DNA of 64,000 nt from an uncultured Kordiimonas sp. (GCA_947503625.1 CANNEK010000003.1:124001-188000); one strand, 5' to 3'; positions 9,351-20,023 are shown, numbered from the stretch's first letter. The notes: generated by a model from the sequence alone, not told the origin. Numbers and translations: made by a program.

Positions 9351-10174
9351 AATTTCACCGATGCGTGCCCTAGCGGCCCATGACCAGCGCCGAAACCCGG
9401 CGCATGCGCAATCGCTTCCTGGACAAACCGGTGAGCAACAGGAAATGCAGTTTCGATATCGTCTCCCCCGGCAAGCAAGGCTGCAAGCGCACTGGCGAAT
9501 GTGCACCCTGTGCCATGCGTGTGCCGCGTTGACAGTTTGGGCTGCGAGATTTCCAGCACATCATCCCCGGTGATGAGAAAGTCCGTCAGGACATCGGAAT
9601 CAAGATGCCCCCCCTTCATCAACACCGCCGATGCCCCCATATCCTTAATCGCCCGACCCGCGTCAAGCATGTCGGCTTTCGTGGAAACGGTTCGATTTGC
9701 CAGCACACCGGCTTCAGGCAGGTTGGGTGTCACCAGCGCTGCCATTGGAATTAGCTGCTCGCGGACAATCGATACAGCGGCGTCATCAACAAGCCGGTCT
9801 CCGGATGACGCCACCATGACTGGATCAACAACCAGAGAGCCCCGAAAACCTGAGGTGCGCAGGGTGCCAACAACCGTCTCCACGACATCGGCAGAATGGA
9901 GCATCCCGGTTTTAACAGCATCAGCCCCGATGTCTTCAAGCACTGCGTTGATTTGATCTGCGATAACCTTTGGCTCAATGCCAACCGCCTTCCTGACACC
10001 CAGTGTATTTTGCACCGTGATTGCTGTAATTGCGGTTGCAGCATATTGCCCCAACATCGTGATGGTTTTGATATCAGCCTGAATGCCGGCACCACCAGAC
10101 GGGTCAGACCCTGCAATTACCAGCACACGACCCATTGACGGCACGCGTCGGCCAGTTTCGTTTTTTTGCGCCAT
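9347..10174 (-). CDS. thiD: Hydroxymethylpyrimidine/phosphomethylpyrimidine kinase ThiD
   Basis: Phosphorylates HMP and then HMP-phosphate for the pyrimidine half of thiamine. It is a ribokinase-family fold: VLVIAGSDPSGGAGIQADIK at the start, and GTGCTFASALAA forming the anion hole near the C-terminus. The ATG at 10174 overlaps the glmM stop as TGATG and has GGAG about 13 bases upstream. A start at 10135 (MGRVLVIAG) would be closer to the usual length, and one at 10201 lies inside glmM. No other thiamine gene is present. Coupling to glmM and to a hydrolase is unusual compared with thi operons. Confidence 0.95.
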   Translation of the reverse strand: MAQKNETGRRVPSMGRVLVIAGSDPSGGAGIQADIKTITMLGQYAATAITAITVQNTLGVRKAVGIEPKVIADQINAVLEDIGADAVKTGMLHSADVVETVVGTLRTSGFRGSLVVDPVMVASSGDRLVDDAAVSIVREQLIPMAALVTPNLPEAGVLANRTVSTKADMLDAGRAIKDMGASAVLMKGGHLDSDVLTDFLITGDDVLEISQPKLSTRHTHGTGCTFASALAALLAGGDDIETAFPVAHRFVQEAIAHAPGFGAGHGPLGHASVKL

Positions 10175-11517
10175 CAGGCCGCGTTCTCCACCTCGTGGCA
10201 TATGATACCGACGTGCTTTTCAACCATGTCTGCATCGTCCCCTTCGGCCATAACACGTACCAGCGGCTCTGTGCCTGACTTGCGAATAACCAGTCTGCCA
10301 GTACCTGCCAGCTCTTTTTCGGCGGCATCAATCGCCTTTTGAACGGCCGTGTTCGCAAACGGGTCCTCAACCTGATACCGGACGCTTTTCAACAATTGAG
10401 GTACGCGCTCGAATTGTTTGCAAGCGGCCGAGGCCGGGATATCAGACTGTACAATCTCTGTGAGAACCTGCAGCGCCGAAACCAGACCATCACCAGTGGT
10501 GGAGAAATCGGACAAAACCATATGCCCGGACTGCTCGCCGCCGACATTCATGCCGAGTTCGCGCATGCGTTCAACCACATAGCGATCGCCCACCTGCGTG
10601 CGCTCCAGCGAGAGATTTTCACTATTTAGCAAGCGTTCGAGACCGAGATTGGACATGACCGTTGTCACCAGGCCCCCACCCTTGAGGATACCACGCTCCG
10701 CCCAGGTGCGGGTGATCAGCGCCATAATCTGGTCGCCGTCGACGATCTCGCCCTTTTCATCGCACAAAATCAGGCGGTCGGCGTCTCCGTCAAGTGCAAT
10801 GCCAATATCCGCGCCTTCAGCCAGCACACGCTCGCACATGGCTTCAGGATAAGTTGAACCGCAACTGTCATTGATATTGAAACCATTCGGGCTCACGCCC
10901 ATTGCGACGACATCTGCACCCAATTCCCAAAGCACGTCCGGCGCAACTTTGTAAGCCGCACCGTTTGCACAATCGACAACTACTTTTATTCCCTCCAGGG
11001 AAACGCCGGAAGGCACGGTGGCTTTTGCAAATTCAACATATCTGCCTCTCGCACTTTCCAGCCTGCTGGCTTTTCCAAGCGCTGTTGACTCGACAAGAAC
11101 ATCACTGCAGCCATCATCCAGAAGCTGCTCGATCTCCAGTTCGGTTTCGTCAGATAACTTGTAGCCGTCAGGACCAAAAAACTTGATACCATTGTCATAG
11201 TGCGGATTGTGACTGGCAGAAATCATGACGCCCAAATCGGCACGCAGAGACTTCACCAACATGGCAACCGCCGGGGTCGGCATCGGTCCGACCATAATTA
11301 CATCGATTCCCGCAGCGACAAAACCGGCAGCGAGTGCCGGTTCGTACATGTAACCCGAGCGGCGGGTATCCTTGCCGATCACGACACGGTGCACGTGATC
11401 ACCCCGCTTGAACACCTTGCCTGCAGCCAGCCCGACGCGCATGGCAACGTCAGGTGTCATGTGGTTTTGGTTGACCCGACCACGAATGCCGTCGGTGCCG
11501 AAATACTTACGGCTCAT
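10174..11517 (-). CDS. glmM: Phosphoglucosamine mutase GlmM
   Basis: Converts glucosamine-6-phosphate to glucosamine-1-phosphate, the entry to UDP-GlcNAc for wall and lipopolysaccharide synthesis. With the ATG at 11517 ([10 protein letters not shown]) the phosphoserine is Ser102 in ISASHNP, the same number as in E. coli. DGDADR binds magnesium, and [15 protein letters not shown] binds the phosphate at the C-terminus. An ATG at 11556 would add 13 unsupported residues. It lies 47 bases after folP and overlaps thiD by one base. The ftsH-folP-glmM order is common in proteobacteria. Confidence 0.97.
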   Translation of the reverse strand: MSRKYFGTDGIRGRVNQNHMTPDVAMRVGLAAGKVFKRGDHVHRVVIGKDTRRSGYMYEPALAAGFVAAGIDVIMVGPMPTPAVAMLVKSLRADLGVMISASHNPHYDNGIKFFGPDGYKLSDETELEIEQLLDDGCSDVLVESTALGKASRLESARGRYVEFAKATVPSGVSLEGIKVVVDCANGAAYKVAPDVLWELGADVVAMGVSPNGFNINDSCGSTYPEAMCERVLAEGADIGIALDGDADRLILCDEKGEIVDGDQIMALITRTWAERGILKGGGLVTTVMSNLGLERLLNSENLSLERTQVGDRYVVERMRELGMNVGGEQSGHMVLSDFSTTGDGLVSALQVLTEIVQSDIPASAACKQFERVPQLLKSVRYQVEDPFANTAVQKAIDAAEKELAGTGRLVIRKSGTEPLVRVMAEGDDADMVEKHVGIICHEVENAA

Positions 11518-11564
11518 ATTCCGATATTCCCCTAAAGTCTCAATCAATGAGCACAATAACTGGC

Positions 11565-12701
11565 TTAAACCAACCCGTCCATGACAGATGCATCAACAAG
11601 CGCCTGACCAAGCCTGAGCGCCTGTGCAGTTTCTTCAACGTCATGTGCGCGGATGATGTTTGCGCCTGATCCTGCGCCCTGGCTTGCTGCAACAAGAGAG
11701 CCGGCAAGCCGCTCGTCCGCCGCATCAACGCCGGTGGTTGCACCAATAAACCGCTTGCGGGAAGCCCCAAGCAAAACAGCACATCCCAAGGTACGGAATA
11801 ACAGCAAGCCGTTAATCAGCGACAGGTTATCCTGCACAACACGTTTGCCAAAGCCAATACCGGGGTCGACAATGATATTGCTTCTGTCAATTCCCGCCGC
11901 TTCACATGCTGATATACGATCAGCAAGATAGTCATATACATCCAGAAGCACATGATCGTATTCAGGGTTGTCCTGCATGGTTCTCGGGTCACCCTGCGCA
12001 TGCATGAGAACCACGGGCACGTTCTTTTTCGCCACCAATGCCATGCTGTCCGGGTCATGTGATAGCGCCGAAACGTCGTTAACGATGTGCGCGCCAGCCT
12101 CAAGTGCCTTTTCCATTACGAACGCGTTGCGCGTATCGACGGAAATCACAAGTCCGTCATTGGATAAAGACTTGATAACCGGAACTATGCGTTCTGCCTC
12201 CTCGCCTTCCCAGACCGGCGTTGCACCGGGGCGTGTCGACTCTCCTCCAATGTCAATAATGTCCGCGCCCGTTTCAGCCATGGCGCGGCCTCTTCTGACC
12301 GCCTTGTCAACGTCCAAAAACTGGCCGCCGTCGGAGAAACTATCAGGAGTTACATTCAAAACGCCCATCACCAGAGGTCTGGTGAAAGGTAATTGTATGT
12401 CATCCGATAGTTGCAGCACGGAAAGAGGCGTCGCAAAGCCCGCGATTTGTTGGTGGATAGCATCACGCATATCAGAGGGTAAATCGTCCAGCGAAGAAAG
12501 GATATGATCGGCGGAGAAATGGCCAAAAGCAACATCTGCTCCGTCCCGGCGGCCATAAACGCATGCACCCATATATCTCAGGCCTGTTCCGGCGTAATCG
12601 AAAGAAGGGCGCCCTTCCGCCATCGGCGCCGAAACGCAACCGACGGGTCGAAGATAAACTCGCGACCCGTCGGGAATATGTTTTAAATCATTGAAATACA
12701 A
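11565..12701 (-). CDS. folP: Dihydropteroate synthase FolP with N-terminal extension
   Basis: Joins para-aminobenzoate to the pterin diphosphate in folate synthesis; the target of sulfonamides. The TIM-barrel motifs are clear: [39 protein letters not shown] and GASRKRFIG. The 378 residues are about 100 longer than E. coli FolP. The extra part (about 1-110) precedes the first motif and has no function I can name, though long versions occur in alphaproteobacteria. The start is a TTG only 5 bases after the ftsH stop, so translation probably depends on ftsH. Confidence 0.95.
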   Translation of the reverse strand: MYFNDLKHIPDGSRVYLRPVGCVSAPMAEGRPSFDYAGTGLRYMGACVYGRRDGADVAFGHFSADHILSSLDDLPSDMRDAIHQQIAGFATPLSVLQLSDDIQLPFTRPLVMGVLNVTPDSFSDGGQFLDVDKAVRRGRAMAETGADIIDIGGESTRPGATPVWEGEEAERIVPVIKSLSNDGLVISVDTRNAFVMEKALEAGAHIVNDVSALSHDPDSMALVAKKNVPVVLMHAQGDPRTMQDNPEYDHVLLDVYDYLADRISACEAAGIDRSNIIVDPGIGFGKRVVQDNLSLINGLLLFRTLGCAVLLGASRKRFIGATTGVDAADERLAGSLVAASQGAGSGANIIRAHDVEETAQALRLGQALVDASVMDGLV

Positions 12702-12706
12702 CGATT

Positions 12707-14617
12707 TTAGCCCTCTGGCTGTGGCTCGCCTGAACCGATACCAGTGGTTGGCACAGCACTGGTTTTGCGTGGTGGTGTCTTGCTGGTATCATCCGGTTTC
12801 TGAGGTTTGATCCGAATGGGCTCACCGCGCAGCAAGGCATCAATTTCGTCACCTGACAGTGTCTCATATTCCAGCAAAGCGTTTGCTAGAGTATGCAGGT
12901 CATCAAGGTGATCGTTCAAAATCTGCATCGCGCGATCATTGGCACCGCCAACAAAGGCTTTGATTTCCTTGTCGATCATCTTGGACGTGTCGTCAGACAT
13001 ATTTTGCTGTTTGGCAACCGAATGTCCGAGGAAAACCTCTTCCTCGTTAGCAGCATACTGCAGCGGTCCAAGCGTGTCGGACATGCCCCACTGAGTGACC
13101 ATGCTTCGTGCCAGGCTGGTTGCGTATTGAATATCGCTCGCAGCACCCGACGTTACCGCATCGTGACCAAAGATAATTTCTTCAGCGACCCGACCGCCCA
13201 TCGCAACAGCGAGGTTGTCATGCATTTTCTGGCGGCTTTGCGAATACTGATCGCGCTCAGGTAATCTCATTACCATGCCAAGTGCCCGGCCCCGGGGAAT
13301 GATGGTTGCTTTATGGATCGGATCAGAAGTCGGGCAATGGAGCGCAACGAGTGCGTGCCCGCCTTCATGATAAGCCGTAAGCTTCTTTTCATCGTCAGTC
13401 ATAACCATTGAGCGCCGTTCGGTGCCCATCATAACCTTGTCTTTGGCGTCTTCAAATTCCTGCATCGAGACAATTTTCTTGCCGCGGCGCGCTGCCAACA
13501 AGGCTGCTTCGTTCACCAAATTCATCAGGTCTGCACCAGAGAAACCCGGTGTACCGCGGGCAACAGTGTTGATGTCTACATCAGGTGCGAGCGGCACCTT
13601 ACGAATGTGAACACCCAGAATTTTTTCCCGTCCGTCGATATCAGGGTTCGGCACAACAACCTGACGGTCAAAACGACCAGGCCGCAGCAGCGCAGGATCC
13701 AGCACATCAGGTCGGTTGGTTGCCGCAACAATGATAATACCTTCATTGGCTTCAAAACCATCCATCTCGACCAGCAGCTGGTTCAAGGTTTGCTCACGCT
13801 CGTCGTTGCCGCCACCAAGACCAGCGCCACGATGGCGCCCGACAGCGTCGATCTCGTCAATGAAGATAATGCAAGGTGCATTTTTCTTCGCCTGTTCGAA
13901 CATGTCGCGGACGCGGCTTGCACCGACACCAACAAACATCTCGACAAAATCCGAACCCGAAATTGTAAAGAAAGGTACATTGGCTTCGCCTGCGATAGCA
14001 CGAGCGAGAAGGGTTTTACCCGTTCCCGGGGGGCCCACAAGCAAAGCGCCTTTTGGGATCTTGCCACCAAGTTTCTGGAACTTCTGCGGGTCCTTCAGGA
14101 AATCAACGATTTCCTCCAGTTCTTCTTTCGCTTCTTCGATGCCGGCAACATCTTCAAAAGTTACCCTGCCTTGTTTTTCAGTCAGCAATTTCGCACGCGA
14201 TTTGCCAAAACCCATAGCGCCGCCGCCGCCGCCTTTGCCCTGCATCTGGCGCATGAAAAATATCCATATCCCGATGATCAGCAGAAATGGCAACCATGAC
14301 AACAATGCCGTTGTGAACAAGCCACTGTCAGGTTTTGTCACCTTGTAGTCGACATTATTTTCCTGCAGCAGGTCAACGAGATCTTCGTGGAAAATAGGCT
14401 TTACGACCTTTTTTATGTCGCCGTTCGTGTATGTGACCCGCATGTCCTGGCCGGTTTCTTCGACTTGCTGGACCTGATTTTGTTCTACTGCATTTAGGAA
14501 TTCAGAGTAGCTTACTTCCGGTTCTCGGCTCGCACCTTCCTGGAACACATTGAAAAGCGCGATGAGCATGAGGATGATAAACCCCCATACCAGCGTATTA
14601 CGCATAAAACCGTTCAC
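12707..14617 (-). CDS. ftsH: ATP-dependent zinc metalloprotease FtsH
   Basis: Membrane-anchored AAA+ protease that degrades misfolded membrane proteins and regulators. Its 636 residues show a first membrane helix at about 7-24, a periplasmic domain, and a second helix at about 105-122. The AAA module has Walker A GPPGTGKT (195-202), Walker B IIFIDEID and the second region of homology ending in RPGRFD. The zinc site is HEGGH (417-421). It starts with GTG at 14617; a later ATG four codons in is possible. It follows tilS by 102 bases and is followed directly by folP. Confidence 0.98.
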   Translation of the reverse strand: MNGFMRNTLVWGFIILMLIALFNVFQEGASREPEVSYSEFLNAVEQNQVQQVEETGQDMRVTYTNGDIKKVVKPIFHEDLVDLLQENNVDYKVTKPDSGLFTTALLSWLPFLLIIGIWIFFMRQMQGKGGGGGAMGFGKSRAKLLTEKQGRVTFEDVAGIEEAKEELEEIVDFLKDPQKFQKLGGKIPKGALLVGPPGTGKTLLARAIAGEANVPFFTISGSDFVEMFVGVGASRVRDMFEQAKKNAPCIIFIDEIDAVGRHRGAGLGGGNDEREQTLNQLLVEMDGFEANEGIIIVAATNRPDVLDPALLRPGRFDRQVVVPNPDIDGREKILGVHIRKVPLAPDVDINTVARGTPGFSGADLMNLVNEAALLAARRGKKIVSMQEFEDAKDKVMMGTERRSMVMTDDEKKLTAYHEGGHALVALHCPTSDPIHKATIIPRGRALGMVMRLPERDQYSQSRQKMHDNLAVAMGGRVAEEIIFGHDAVTSGAASDIQYATSLARSMVTQWGMSDTLGPLQYAANEEEVFLGHSVAKQQNMSDDTSKMIDKEIKAFVGGANDRAMQILNDHLDDLHTLANALLEYETLSGDEIDALLRGEPIRIKPQKPDDTSKTPPRKTSAVPTTGIGSGEPQPEG

Positions 14618-14719
14618 TATATTACCTTTCGCTGAGGCGGATTAACGCCCGCTCAATATCCTGATCTTAACAAGAGTCTTACTGTCACAGATAAGCTCAA
14701 TGCCTCGCGGTGCAAGGGT

Positions 14720-16024
14720 TTATTGCACAGCATGATACCTTTTTTTATCGCTTTTAGACGAAGAGAGCCAACGATGCGTTAAAAGAGGCACACTTTTTTC
14801 TTCAACACTGTAACCCAGATGCGGTACAGCAATCAATGTATCACCTTCGAAGAAGGCTGGCTGGCTGGCGCAAATCTCCTCCAGAAAAACCGACCCAGCA
14901 GACACGTCTGCCTTGATCTGTCTGTATGCGCTTTTCCCCAAGGGCCCGATCTTCAATCCATTAAACCGAACCTCATTCTGGTGCTGAACCGAATATCTGT
15001 TGTCCCAGACATCGGTCTCGACAACGCAGGCCCGCGGGCCCATTGCCGCGAATTCCCGGCAGGCAATGACACGCCGACCAGTGGTCACCAAAAACTGAAC
15101 ACCGCTCAGTGTGTAGCCGTTAAAGTCAGGCATTCTGAGTGCAGCCAACAATCTCTCCAGTTTTTCAAAACGCGGCACATACGCACCACCACCCGCAAAT
15201 CGCAAGATATTGCTCAAGCCTCTCAAAATGGTCTCTTCCGGCACGCCGTCCAGTACGTTCCGGTCAATCTCCGCATACCCCATTTCATGAAAGACAACTG
15301 CATTGTCCAGCCATTGCTGTTCGTAAAACTCCAGGGCATCGCGCGTACGGCGAAGCCGGGTGGCCGTGTCGGCAAGCCGGGCAGCTTTAAAACCGTCCAG
15401 AGGCGGGTTTTCAAGAAATCGCCGGACTTTAACCCGATCAAAACTATCGTTCTTGTTACTGGGGTCTTCGATCCACTTGATACTCGCCTGCGCCAGCGTT
15501 TCAATCAAAAGTGCCTTTTGAAGGTGCAGCAGGGGGCGAACCAACGTGACCTTTTGCCCCAATTCGCGCCTGGCAGCCATTCCTGCAAGGCCGTAAACAC
15601 CACTGCCGCGTGCAAGCCTCAACAAAACAGTTTCCGCCTGATCATCCTGGTGATGCGCAGTAAGGAGATAGGGTACCTGATTTGTTTCGCACCAGCGCAT
15701 CATCAGCTCATAGCGCGCATCGCGAGCCATCGCCTGTATGTTCGACGTAGGCGTGCATTCATGTTTCCAAACGAGAAGCTCGGTATTCAAACCCATCTGC
15801 CTCAGGCGTTCGAGTGTCTGCCCTGCCTCATCTGACGAATGTTCACGCAATTGATGATCAACAACAAGAGCTGTCACGTTCTTGAATGATGATGCAAGGT
15901 AGGACAGACACATGCTGTCTCCGCCGCCAGATACAGCGAGCGCCAGCGGCGCTTCTTCCGGCACCTCAAGTTCCAGAAGGGCGTCGCGCAGATATTCAGG
16001 TGTAAGTGAAGAAAACGTCGGCAA
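14720..16024 (-). CDS. tilS: tRNA(Ile)-lysidine synthetase TilS
   Basis: Uses ATP and lysine to convert C34 of the CAU-anticodon tRNA-Ile to lysidine, so that it reads AUA. The PP-loop SGGGDS lies at about 34-39 (ALAVSGGGDSMCLSYLA). The second signature TAHHQDDQAETVLLRLARGSG follows at about 130-150, and the remainder is the substrate-recognition region. 434 residues is normal. The start is TTG at 16024 with AAGGAAGG just upstream, 12 bases after the cpoB stop. It is part of the pal-cpoB-tilS-ftsH order typical of proteobacteria. Confidence 0.95.
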   Translation of the reverse strand: MPTFSSLTPEYLRDALLELEVPEEAPLALAVSGGGDSMCLSYLASSFKNVTALVVDHQLREHSSDEAGQTLERLRQMGLNTELLVWKHECTPTSNIQAMARDARYELMMRWCETNQVPYLLTAHHQDDQAETVLLRLARGSGVYGLAGMAARRELGQKVTLVRPLLHLQKALLIETLAQASIKWIEDPSNKNDSFDRVKVRRFLENPPLDGFKAARLADTATRLRRTRDALEFYEQQWLDNAVVFHEMGYAEIDRNVLDGVPEETILRGLSNILRFAGGGAYVPRFEKLERLLAALRMPDFNGYTLSGVQFLVTTGRRVIACREFAAMGPRACVVETDVWDNRYSVQHQNEVRFNGLKIGPLGKSAYRQIKADVSAGSVFLEEICASQPAFFEGDTLIAVPHLGYSVEEKSVPLLTHRWLSSSKSDKKRYHAVQ

Positions 16025-16036
16025 GAATGCCTTCCT

Positions 16037-16927
16037 TTAAAAAATATTGCAGCGCGCGCGATCAGACACCCGCCGGGCTTTTGTTTTAAGCCGTTCCGAC
16101 GCACCGTCTTCAATACGACGAAATTCTGCCAGCGCATTGCATGCGTCTTCAGCTGCACCCAAATTGATCAGCACATCAGATAAATCAACAAGTGAATCCG
16201 CCCGCCGACTGTGATTGGGGTGATCTTCGATCAGGTTCAGGAACAGCTGAGCCGCTTCTGCGTTTCTGCCTTGCTGCATGTGAATCCGGCCCAGCCAAAA
16301 CTTGGCGTTGGCAGCCTGAGGGTCATCCCCGTGAGCATCCAGAAACTGTTCCATGGCGATACGGCCCTCGTCCAGCGCATTACTGCGCACGAACGCAAAG
16401 GCATAATTGTACCGCTCTGTGACGGTTCCGTCCGGCAGTTCAATTGTTGGGGGCGTTTCGACCTGTGCGGCAGGCAACTCCACCGGCGATGCATCACTGT
16501 CTGTGGTGGAGGTTTGAACGCCACTCTGCGCCTGGCCATCCGTCGCTGGCGGCGCTGCTGCAGTAAGCTGTTGCTCTCGCTGGATCGCCATTTGTGTGCG
16601 CAGCTGATCGAGCGTTTCATTCATCTCATTTTGGCGATATTCATATTCTTCCAGCCGGCCATTTAACTGACGAATTTGCCGGTCCAGTGTTCCCAGGCGC
16701 GCCGAAAGATCGGCAAGCAACCGTCGGTCCGAAACATCAGCCGACGGCAACTGGGCTATTTCGGTCTCAACTGCCCCGCCACTCAGCCGACGCTGCAACA
16801 ACCTCAGCTGCCGTTCCAACGCCTCAATCCGCTCCGTCATAACTGCGGGGCTACTCTGCGCGTTCGCAGTCGTCAGCGAGTTCAGGGATAAAAGCATAAA
16901 GAAACAAACAGTTGCTATGGTGCGCAT
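16037..16927 (-). CDS. cpoB: Cell division coordinator CpoB (YbgF, Tol-Pal associated)
   Basis: Periplasmic protein that links peptidoglycan synthesis by PBP1B with Tol-Pal constriction in E. coli. It has a signal peptide (about 1-24, ending ANAQ) and a coiled-coil region of about 28-115 rich in Leu, Arg and Gln. A low-complexity linker follows, then TPR-like repeats from about 170 with YNYAFAFVRS, AKFWLGRIHMQQGRNAEAAQLF and RRADSLVDLSDVLINLG. The 296 residues fit the family. It lies downstream of pal, but a strong terminator sits between them, so it may need read-through or its own promoter. Confidence 0.93.
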   Translation of the reverse strand: MRTIATVCFFMLLSLNSLTTANAQSSPAVMTERIEALERQLRLLQRRLSGGAVETEIAQLPSADVSDRRLLADLSARLGTLDRQIRQLNGRLEEYEYRQNEMNETLDQLRTQMAIQREQQLTAAAPPATDGQAQSGVQTSTTDSDASPVELPAAQVETPPTIELPDGTVTERYNYAFAFVRSNALDEGRIAMEQFLDAHGDDPQAANAKFWLGRIHMQQGRNAEAAQLFLNLIEDHPNHSRRADSLVDLSDVLINLGAAEDACNALAEFRRIEDGASERLKTKARRVSDRARCNIF

Positions 16928-17008
16928 TACCGGGTTCTCCAGTCTGAAGGGTCTCAGGTTGTTTCAAATAGTCTAAAGCCGATGATAAAATAGCGGCTTA
17001 ATCTGGCA

Positions 17009-17050
17009 TAAAAAAGACGGCCCCGCACCGGTCTTCCGGAGGCAGGGCCG
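17009..17050 (-). terminator. Intrinsic terminator after pal
   Basis: On the minus strand, 25 bases after the pal stop, CGGCCCTGC pairs with GCGGGGCCG across a loop that itself contains CCGG/CCGG. TCTTTTTTA follows. This should end most pal transcripts before cpoB. Confidence 0.85.
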
Positions 17051-17074
17051 CATTTTCGGAAACGTTAGCTTCTC

Positions 17075-17653
17075 TTAGTTAACCGTCATAACCCCGCGAC
17101 GATTCTGGCTCCAGGCGCTATCGCCGTTGCCAACAACAGCAGGGCGCTCTTTACCGTAGCTGATTGTATTGATTCGGCTTGATGAAACACCGAGGGCCAT
17201 CAGGTAGCTTTTTACCGCGTTGGCGCGGCGCTCGCCGAGAGCAAGGTTATATTCACGTGTACCACGCTCGTCACAGTGGCCTTCAATCGTAACACGTGCA
17301 CGGCTGTGATAATCGAGCCATTCAGCCTGGCTTTGCAGTGTCGCCCGCGCTTCGTCAGTCAATTCCGAACTGTCGTAAGCGAAGAACACACGGTCACCCG
17401 CAAAAGCATCCAGCGCTGACTGGTTTGCATTCGCGCCGTATTTATCGCGATTTGCAACTGCTTCCAGCTCACTGGCTGAAAGTTCAGGTGTTGTTACCGC
17501 ATCAGGCTGCCCATTAGAACTTGATTGCTCTGCAACAGTATCCCCCGCGCCCGCGGTGGTTGTTCTTGGCTCAGGATCTTTCGAACACGCCGCCAGCAAA
17601 AGCGCCGCAGCCGATACAAATACAATTTTCTTACCCAGGTGCACGGATGTCAT
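17075..17653 (-). CDS. pal: Peptidoglycan-associated lipoprotein Pal
   Basis: Outer-membrane lipoprotein that binds peptidoglycan and works with TolB in outer-membrane constriction. The signal ends in LLLAACSKD, a lipobox with Cys. The OmpA-like domain covers about 85-190 and holds FFAYDSSELTDEAR and the peptidoglycan-binding stretch GHCDERGTREYNLALGERRA. 192 residues is normal. GGAGGAG lies just upstream of the ATG. A good promoter (17741-17769) and a terminator flank it as a single-gene unit. Upstream is pyrC, not tolB: the usual tolQRAB genes are absent here. Confidence 0.97.
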   Translation of the reverse strand: MTSVHLGKKIVFVSAAALLLAACSKDPEPRTTTAGAGDTVAEQSSSNGQPDAVTTPELSASELEAVANRDKYGANANQSALDAFAGDRVFFAYDSSELTDEARATLQSQAEWLDYHSRARVTIEGHCDERGTREYNLALGERRANAVKSYLMALGVSSSRINTISYGKERPAVVGNGDSAWSQNRRGVMTVN

Positions 17654-17740
17654 TATCGCTCCTCCAGTGAGTTGGGTTACCCCGCTAACAAAAATATTGC
17701 TCCCCCGCGAACTCCGCGCCGCAGATCACAAACTGACGCG

Positions 17741-17769
17741 ACTATAGAACGCGTTATCGCGATGATCAA
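17741..17769 (-). promoter_or_regulatory. Probable sigma-70 promoter of pal
   Basis: On the minus strand TTGATC (17769-17764) and TATAGT (17746-17741) are separated by 17 bases, about 90 bases ahead of the pal ATG. Confidence 0.6.
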
Positions 17770-17935
17770 GCAGGCAAAATGGGGCAAATGTTTGTTTTCA
17801 CGCCAATTTTATCAATAAAATGTCATATATGACTGAAATAGCCATCTTTGCTTTCAATTTTAACAAAGTTGTACCGGTTTTCCGGGGACAATTTGTAGTG
17901 ATACGAACGCGGTTCGCCTCGCACCGCCGCAAGCT

Positions 17936-19030
17936 CTAATCCATTTTCAAAGACGAAAATGTCCATGCCAGCGTGTCACCTGCATGATAAGGCGCAACAT
18001 GTGTACCGGCAGCCTCCAATGTAGGAGGCACCCGGGTTTCTCTCCGGGTCAGGACAACTTTGCCTTCGTTCAAAGGCAGCCCGTAAAAGCGCGGCCCGTG
18101 TTCCGAAGCAAAAGCTTCCAGTTTATCAAGGGCACCCTCTTCCTCAAATGTCTTGGCATAGCTTTCAAGAGCGAAAGGCGCATTAAATATGCCAGCACAT
18201 CCGCATGCAGATTCCTTTGCCCCAATTGTGTGAGGTGCCGAGTCTGTGCCCAGAAAAAACTTTGCGGAGCCGGAAGTGGCGGCCCGGCGCAGCGCAAGCC
18301 TGTGCTGCTCGCGTTTGGCCACAGGCAGGCAATAATAGTGTGGGCGCATGCCACCTTCGAACATGGCGTTTCGGTTAAACTCAAGGTGATGAGGTGTAAC
18401 GGTGGCGGCAATATTGGAGCCACCTTCTTCCACAAAGGCAACAGCGTCCGCTGTCGTGATGTGTTCGAACACAACTTTAAGGTCCGGGAAATCGGCAACA
18501 ACCTGCTTCAGGATTCGGTCAATGAATACTGCTTCACGATCGAAGATATCGATATCACTATCTGTTACCTCGCCGTGAATCAGCAGAGGCATACCAATAC
18601 GCTGCATCGCATCCAGAACCGAATAGATGTTCCTGATATCCGTGACACCGTGGCTGGAATTGGTTGTTGCATTTGCGGGATAGAGTTTGCACGCCGTAAA
18701 AACATCTTCCTTGAAACCTAGCTCCACTTCATCAGGCGCAATGTCATCTGTCAGATAACAGGTCATGAGCGGGGTGAAGTTCAGGTCCGGGTCCGTGGCA
18801 GCAAGAATGCGTTTGCGGTATGCGTCTGCCGCGGCAACGGTTGTGACAGGCGGTGCTAAATTCGGCATCACAATCGCACGGGCGAATTGTCTTGCGGTAT
18901 AGTTTACTACCGCTTTCAGCATGTCATCGTCACGCAGGTGAACGTGCCAGTCGTCAGGTTGACGGATCACGAGCTGGTCGGCAGCCTGGGTGTCTGATAT
19001 TCTGGATTTTTCGGTTTGATATGCTGTCAT
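17936..19030 (-). CDS. pyrC: Dihydroorotase PyrC
   Basis: Zinc enzyme of pyrimidine synthesis that cyclises carbamoyl-aspartate to dihydroorotate. The metal motif HVH is in [13 protein letters not shown] near the N-terminus, [11 protein letters not shown] holds the likely carbamylated lysine, and HGEVTD and TPHHLEFN supply further metal histidines. LGTDSAPH carries the catalytic Asp. The length (364) and motifs match the E. coli PyrC type. The ATG at 19030 is preferred: the alternative ATG at 19072 lies inside the promoter at 19068-19096, so it would be upstream of the transcript start. AGGG lies 8 bases before the chosen start. Divergent from ygfZ. Confidence 0.95.
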   Translation of the reverse strand: MTAYQTEKSRISDTQAADQLVIRQPDDWHVHLRDDDMLKAVVNYTARQFARAIVMPNLAPPVTTVAAADAYRKRILAATDPDLNFTPLMTCYLTDDIAPDEVELGFKEDVFTACKLYPANATTNSSHGVTDIRNIYSVLDAMQRIGMPLLIHGEVTDSDIDIFDREAVFIDRILKQVVADFPDLKVVFEHITTADAVAFVEEGGSNIAATVTPHHLEFNRNAMFEGGMRPHYYCLPVAKREQHRLALRRAATSGSAKFFLGTDSAPHTIGAKESACGCAGIFNAPFALESYAKTFEEEGALDKLEAFASEHGPRFYGLPLNEGKVVLTRRETRVPPTLEAAGTHVAPYHAGDTLAWTFSSLKMD

Positions 19031-19067
19031 GAAATCGACCCTAAAACGACAAATACAAAGCTGCCTT

Positions 19068-19096
19068 TTCATACCCCCGCAGGCAGGTCAGTACAA
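19068..19096 (-). promoter_or_regulatory. Probable sigma-70 promoter of pyrC
   Basis: TTGTAC and TATGAA with a 17-base gap on the minus strand, placing the start of transcription about 30 bases before the ATG at 19030. Confidence 0.55.
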
Positions 19097-19216
19097 CCGC
19101 CTTGGCCCGACATTAAAACAGAATCGAACGTTTTTTACCATCAGCTCTTGCAAGACAGGCATAACTGGTTATCTGATCCAGTAGCAAGACTGAACCCTTA
19201 GCCGAGGCAAACCGCA

Positions 19217-20023
19217 TTGACACGCATATTGAAACTGGAAAACCGGGGTGTTATTCGCCTGAAAGGGCCTGATGCCCGCTCTCTGCTACAGGGCTTGATT
19301 ACGCACGATATAGAGCTGCTTAACGAAGAGAATGCTGTGTATGCGGCGCTTCTGACACCGCAGGGGAAGTTCCTGTTTGACATGATTATTGTCGCGGACA
19401 GTGATGACCTCCTGCTTGATGTAGAGGTCGACCGCAAAGCCGACCTTGTTCGTAGGCTCATGATGTACAAACTGCGCGCGGACACAGAAATCCTTGATGA
19501 GGACCTTTGTGTATGGGCGCTATTTGACGGCGCCACGGAAGCTGGCGTTGTTTATGATGACCCGAGGCACAAAAGCCTTCAAAAAAGGGTTATCGCGGCC
19601 GAAAACCCCGTGCCGGGTGCCGACGCTCTGACTTACAGCGAATACGAAGAACGCCGTATCCGCCATGGTGTCCCGGACGGCAGCCGCGACATAGCGGTCG
19701 AAAAACACTTCTGGCTGGAAACCGGCGCGGAGCGCCTTAACGGTGTGTCTTTCACCAAGGGATGCTTTGTTGGTCAGGAACTGACAGCGCGCATGAAGCA
19801 TCGCATGACCCTGAAAAAATCTATTGTTCCAATGAAAAGCGACGCTGCCGAATTGCCGGCAGGGACAGACGTCGTAACGGAAGCCGGAAAAAAGATAGCC
19901 GAAATCACAACCAGTTCGGGTGGTTACGGCCTCGCATATGTGCGACTGGAACATTTGGATCAACCGCTTCTGGCAAATGGGGAGCCGATCGTGCCTCTGG
20001 AACACAAAATCGCCGATGGATAA
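19217..20023 (+). CDS. ygfZ: YgfZ/GcvT-like folate-binding protein
   Basis: Folate-dependent factor for assembly or repair of iron-sulfur proteins. The family signature K-G-C-x-x-G-Q-E is present as FTKGCFVGQELTARMKHR at about 180, with the conserved Cys. The N-terminal region RGVIRLKGPDARSLLQGLITHDI matches GcvT-like proteins. 268 residues is short compared with E. coli (326) but usual for alphaproteobacteria. The start is TTG at 19217. It is followed 84 bases later by a tiny membrane protein gene on the same strand. Confidence 0.92.
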   Translation: MTRILKLENRGVIRLKGPDARSLLQGLITHDIELLNEENAVYAALLTPQGKFLFDMIIVADSDDLLLDVEVDRKADLVRRLMMYKLRADTEILDEDLCVWALFDGATEAGVVYDDPRHKSLQKRVIAAENPVPGADALTYSEYEERRIRHGVPDGSRDIAVEKHFWLETGAERLNGVSFTKGCFVGQELTARMKHRMTLKKSIVPMKSDAAELPAGTDVVTEAGKKIAEITTSSGGYGLAYVRLEHLDQPLLANGEPIVPLEHKIADG

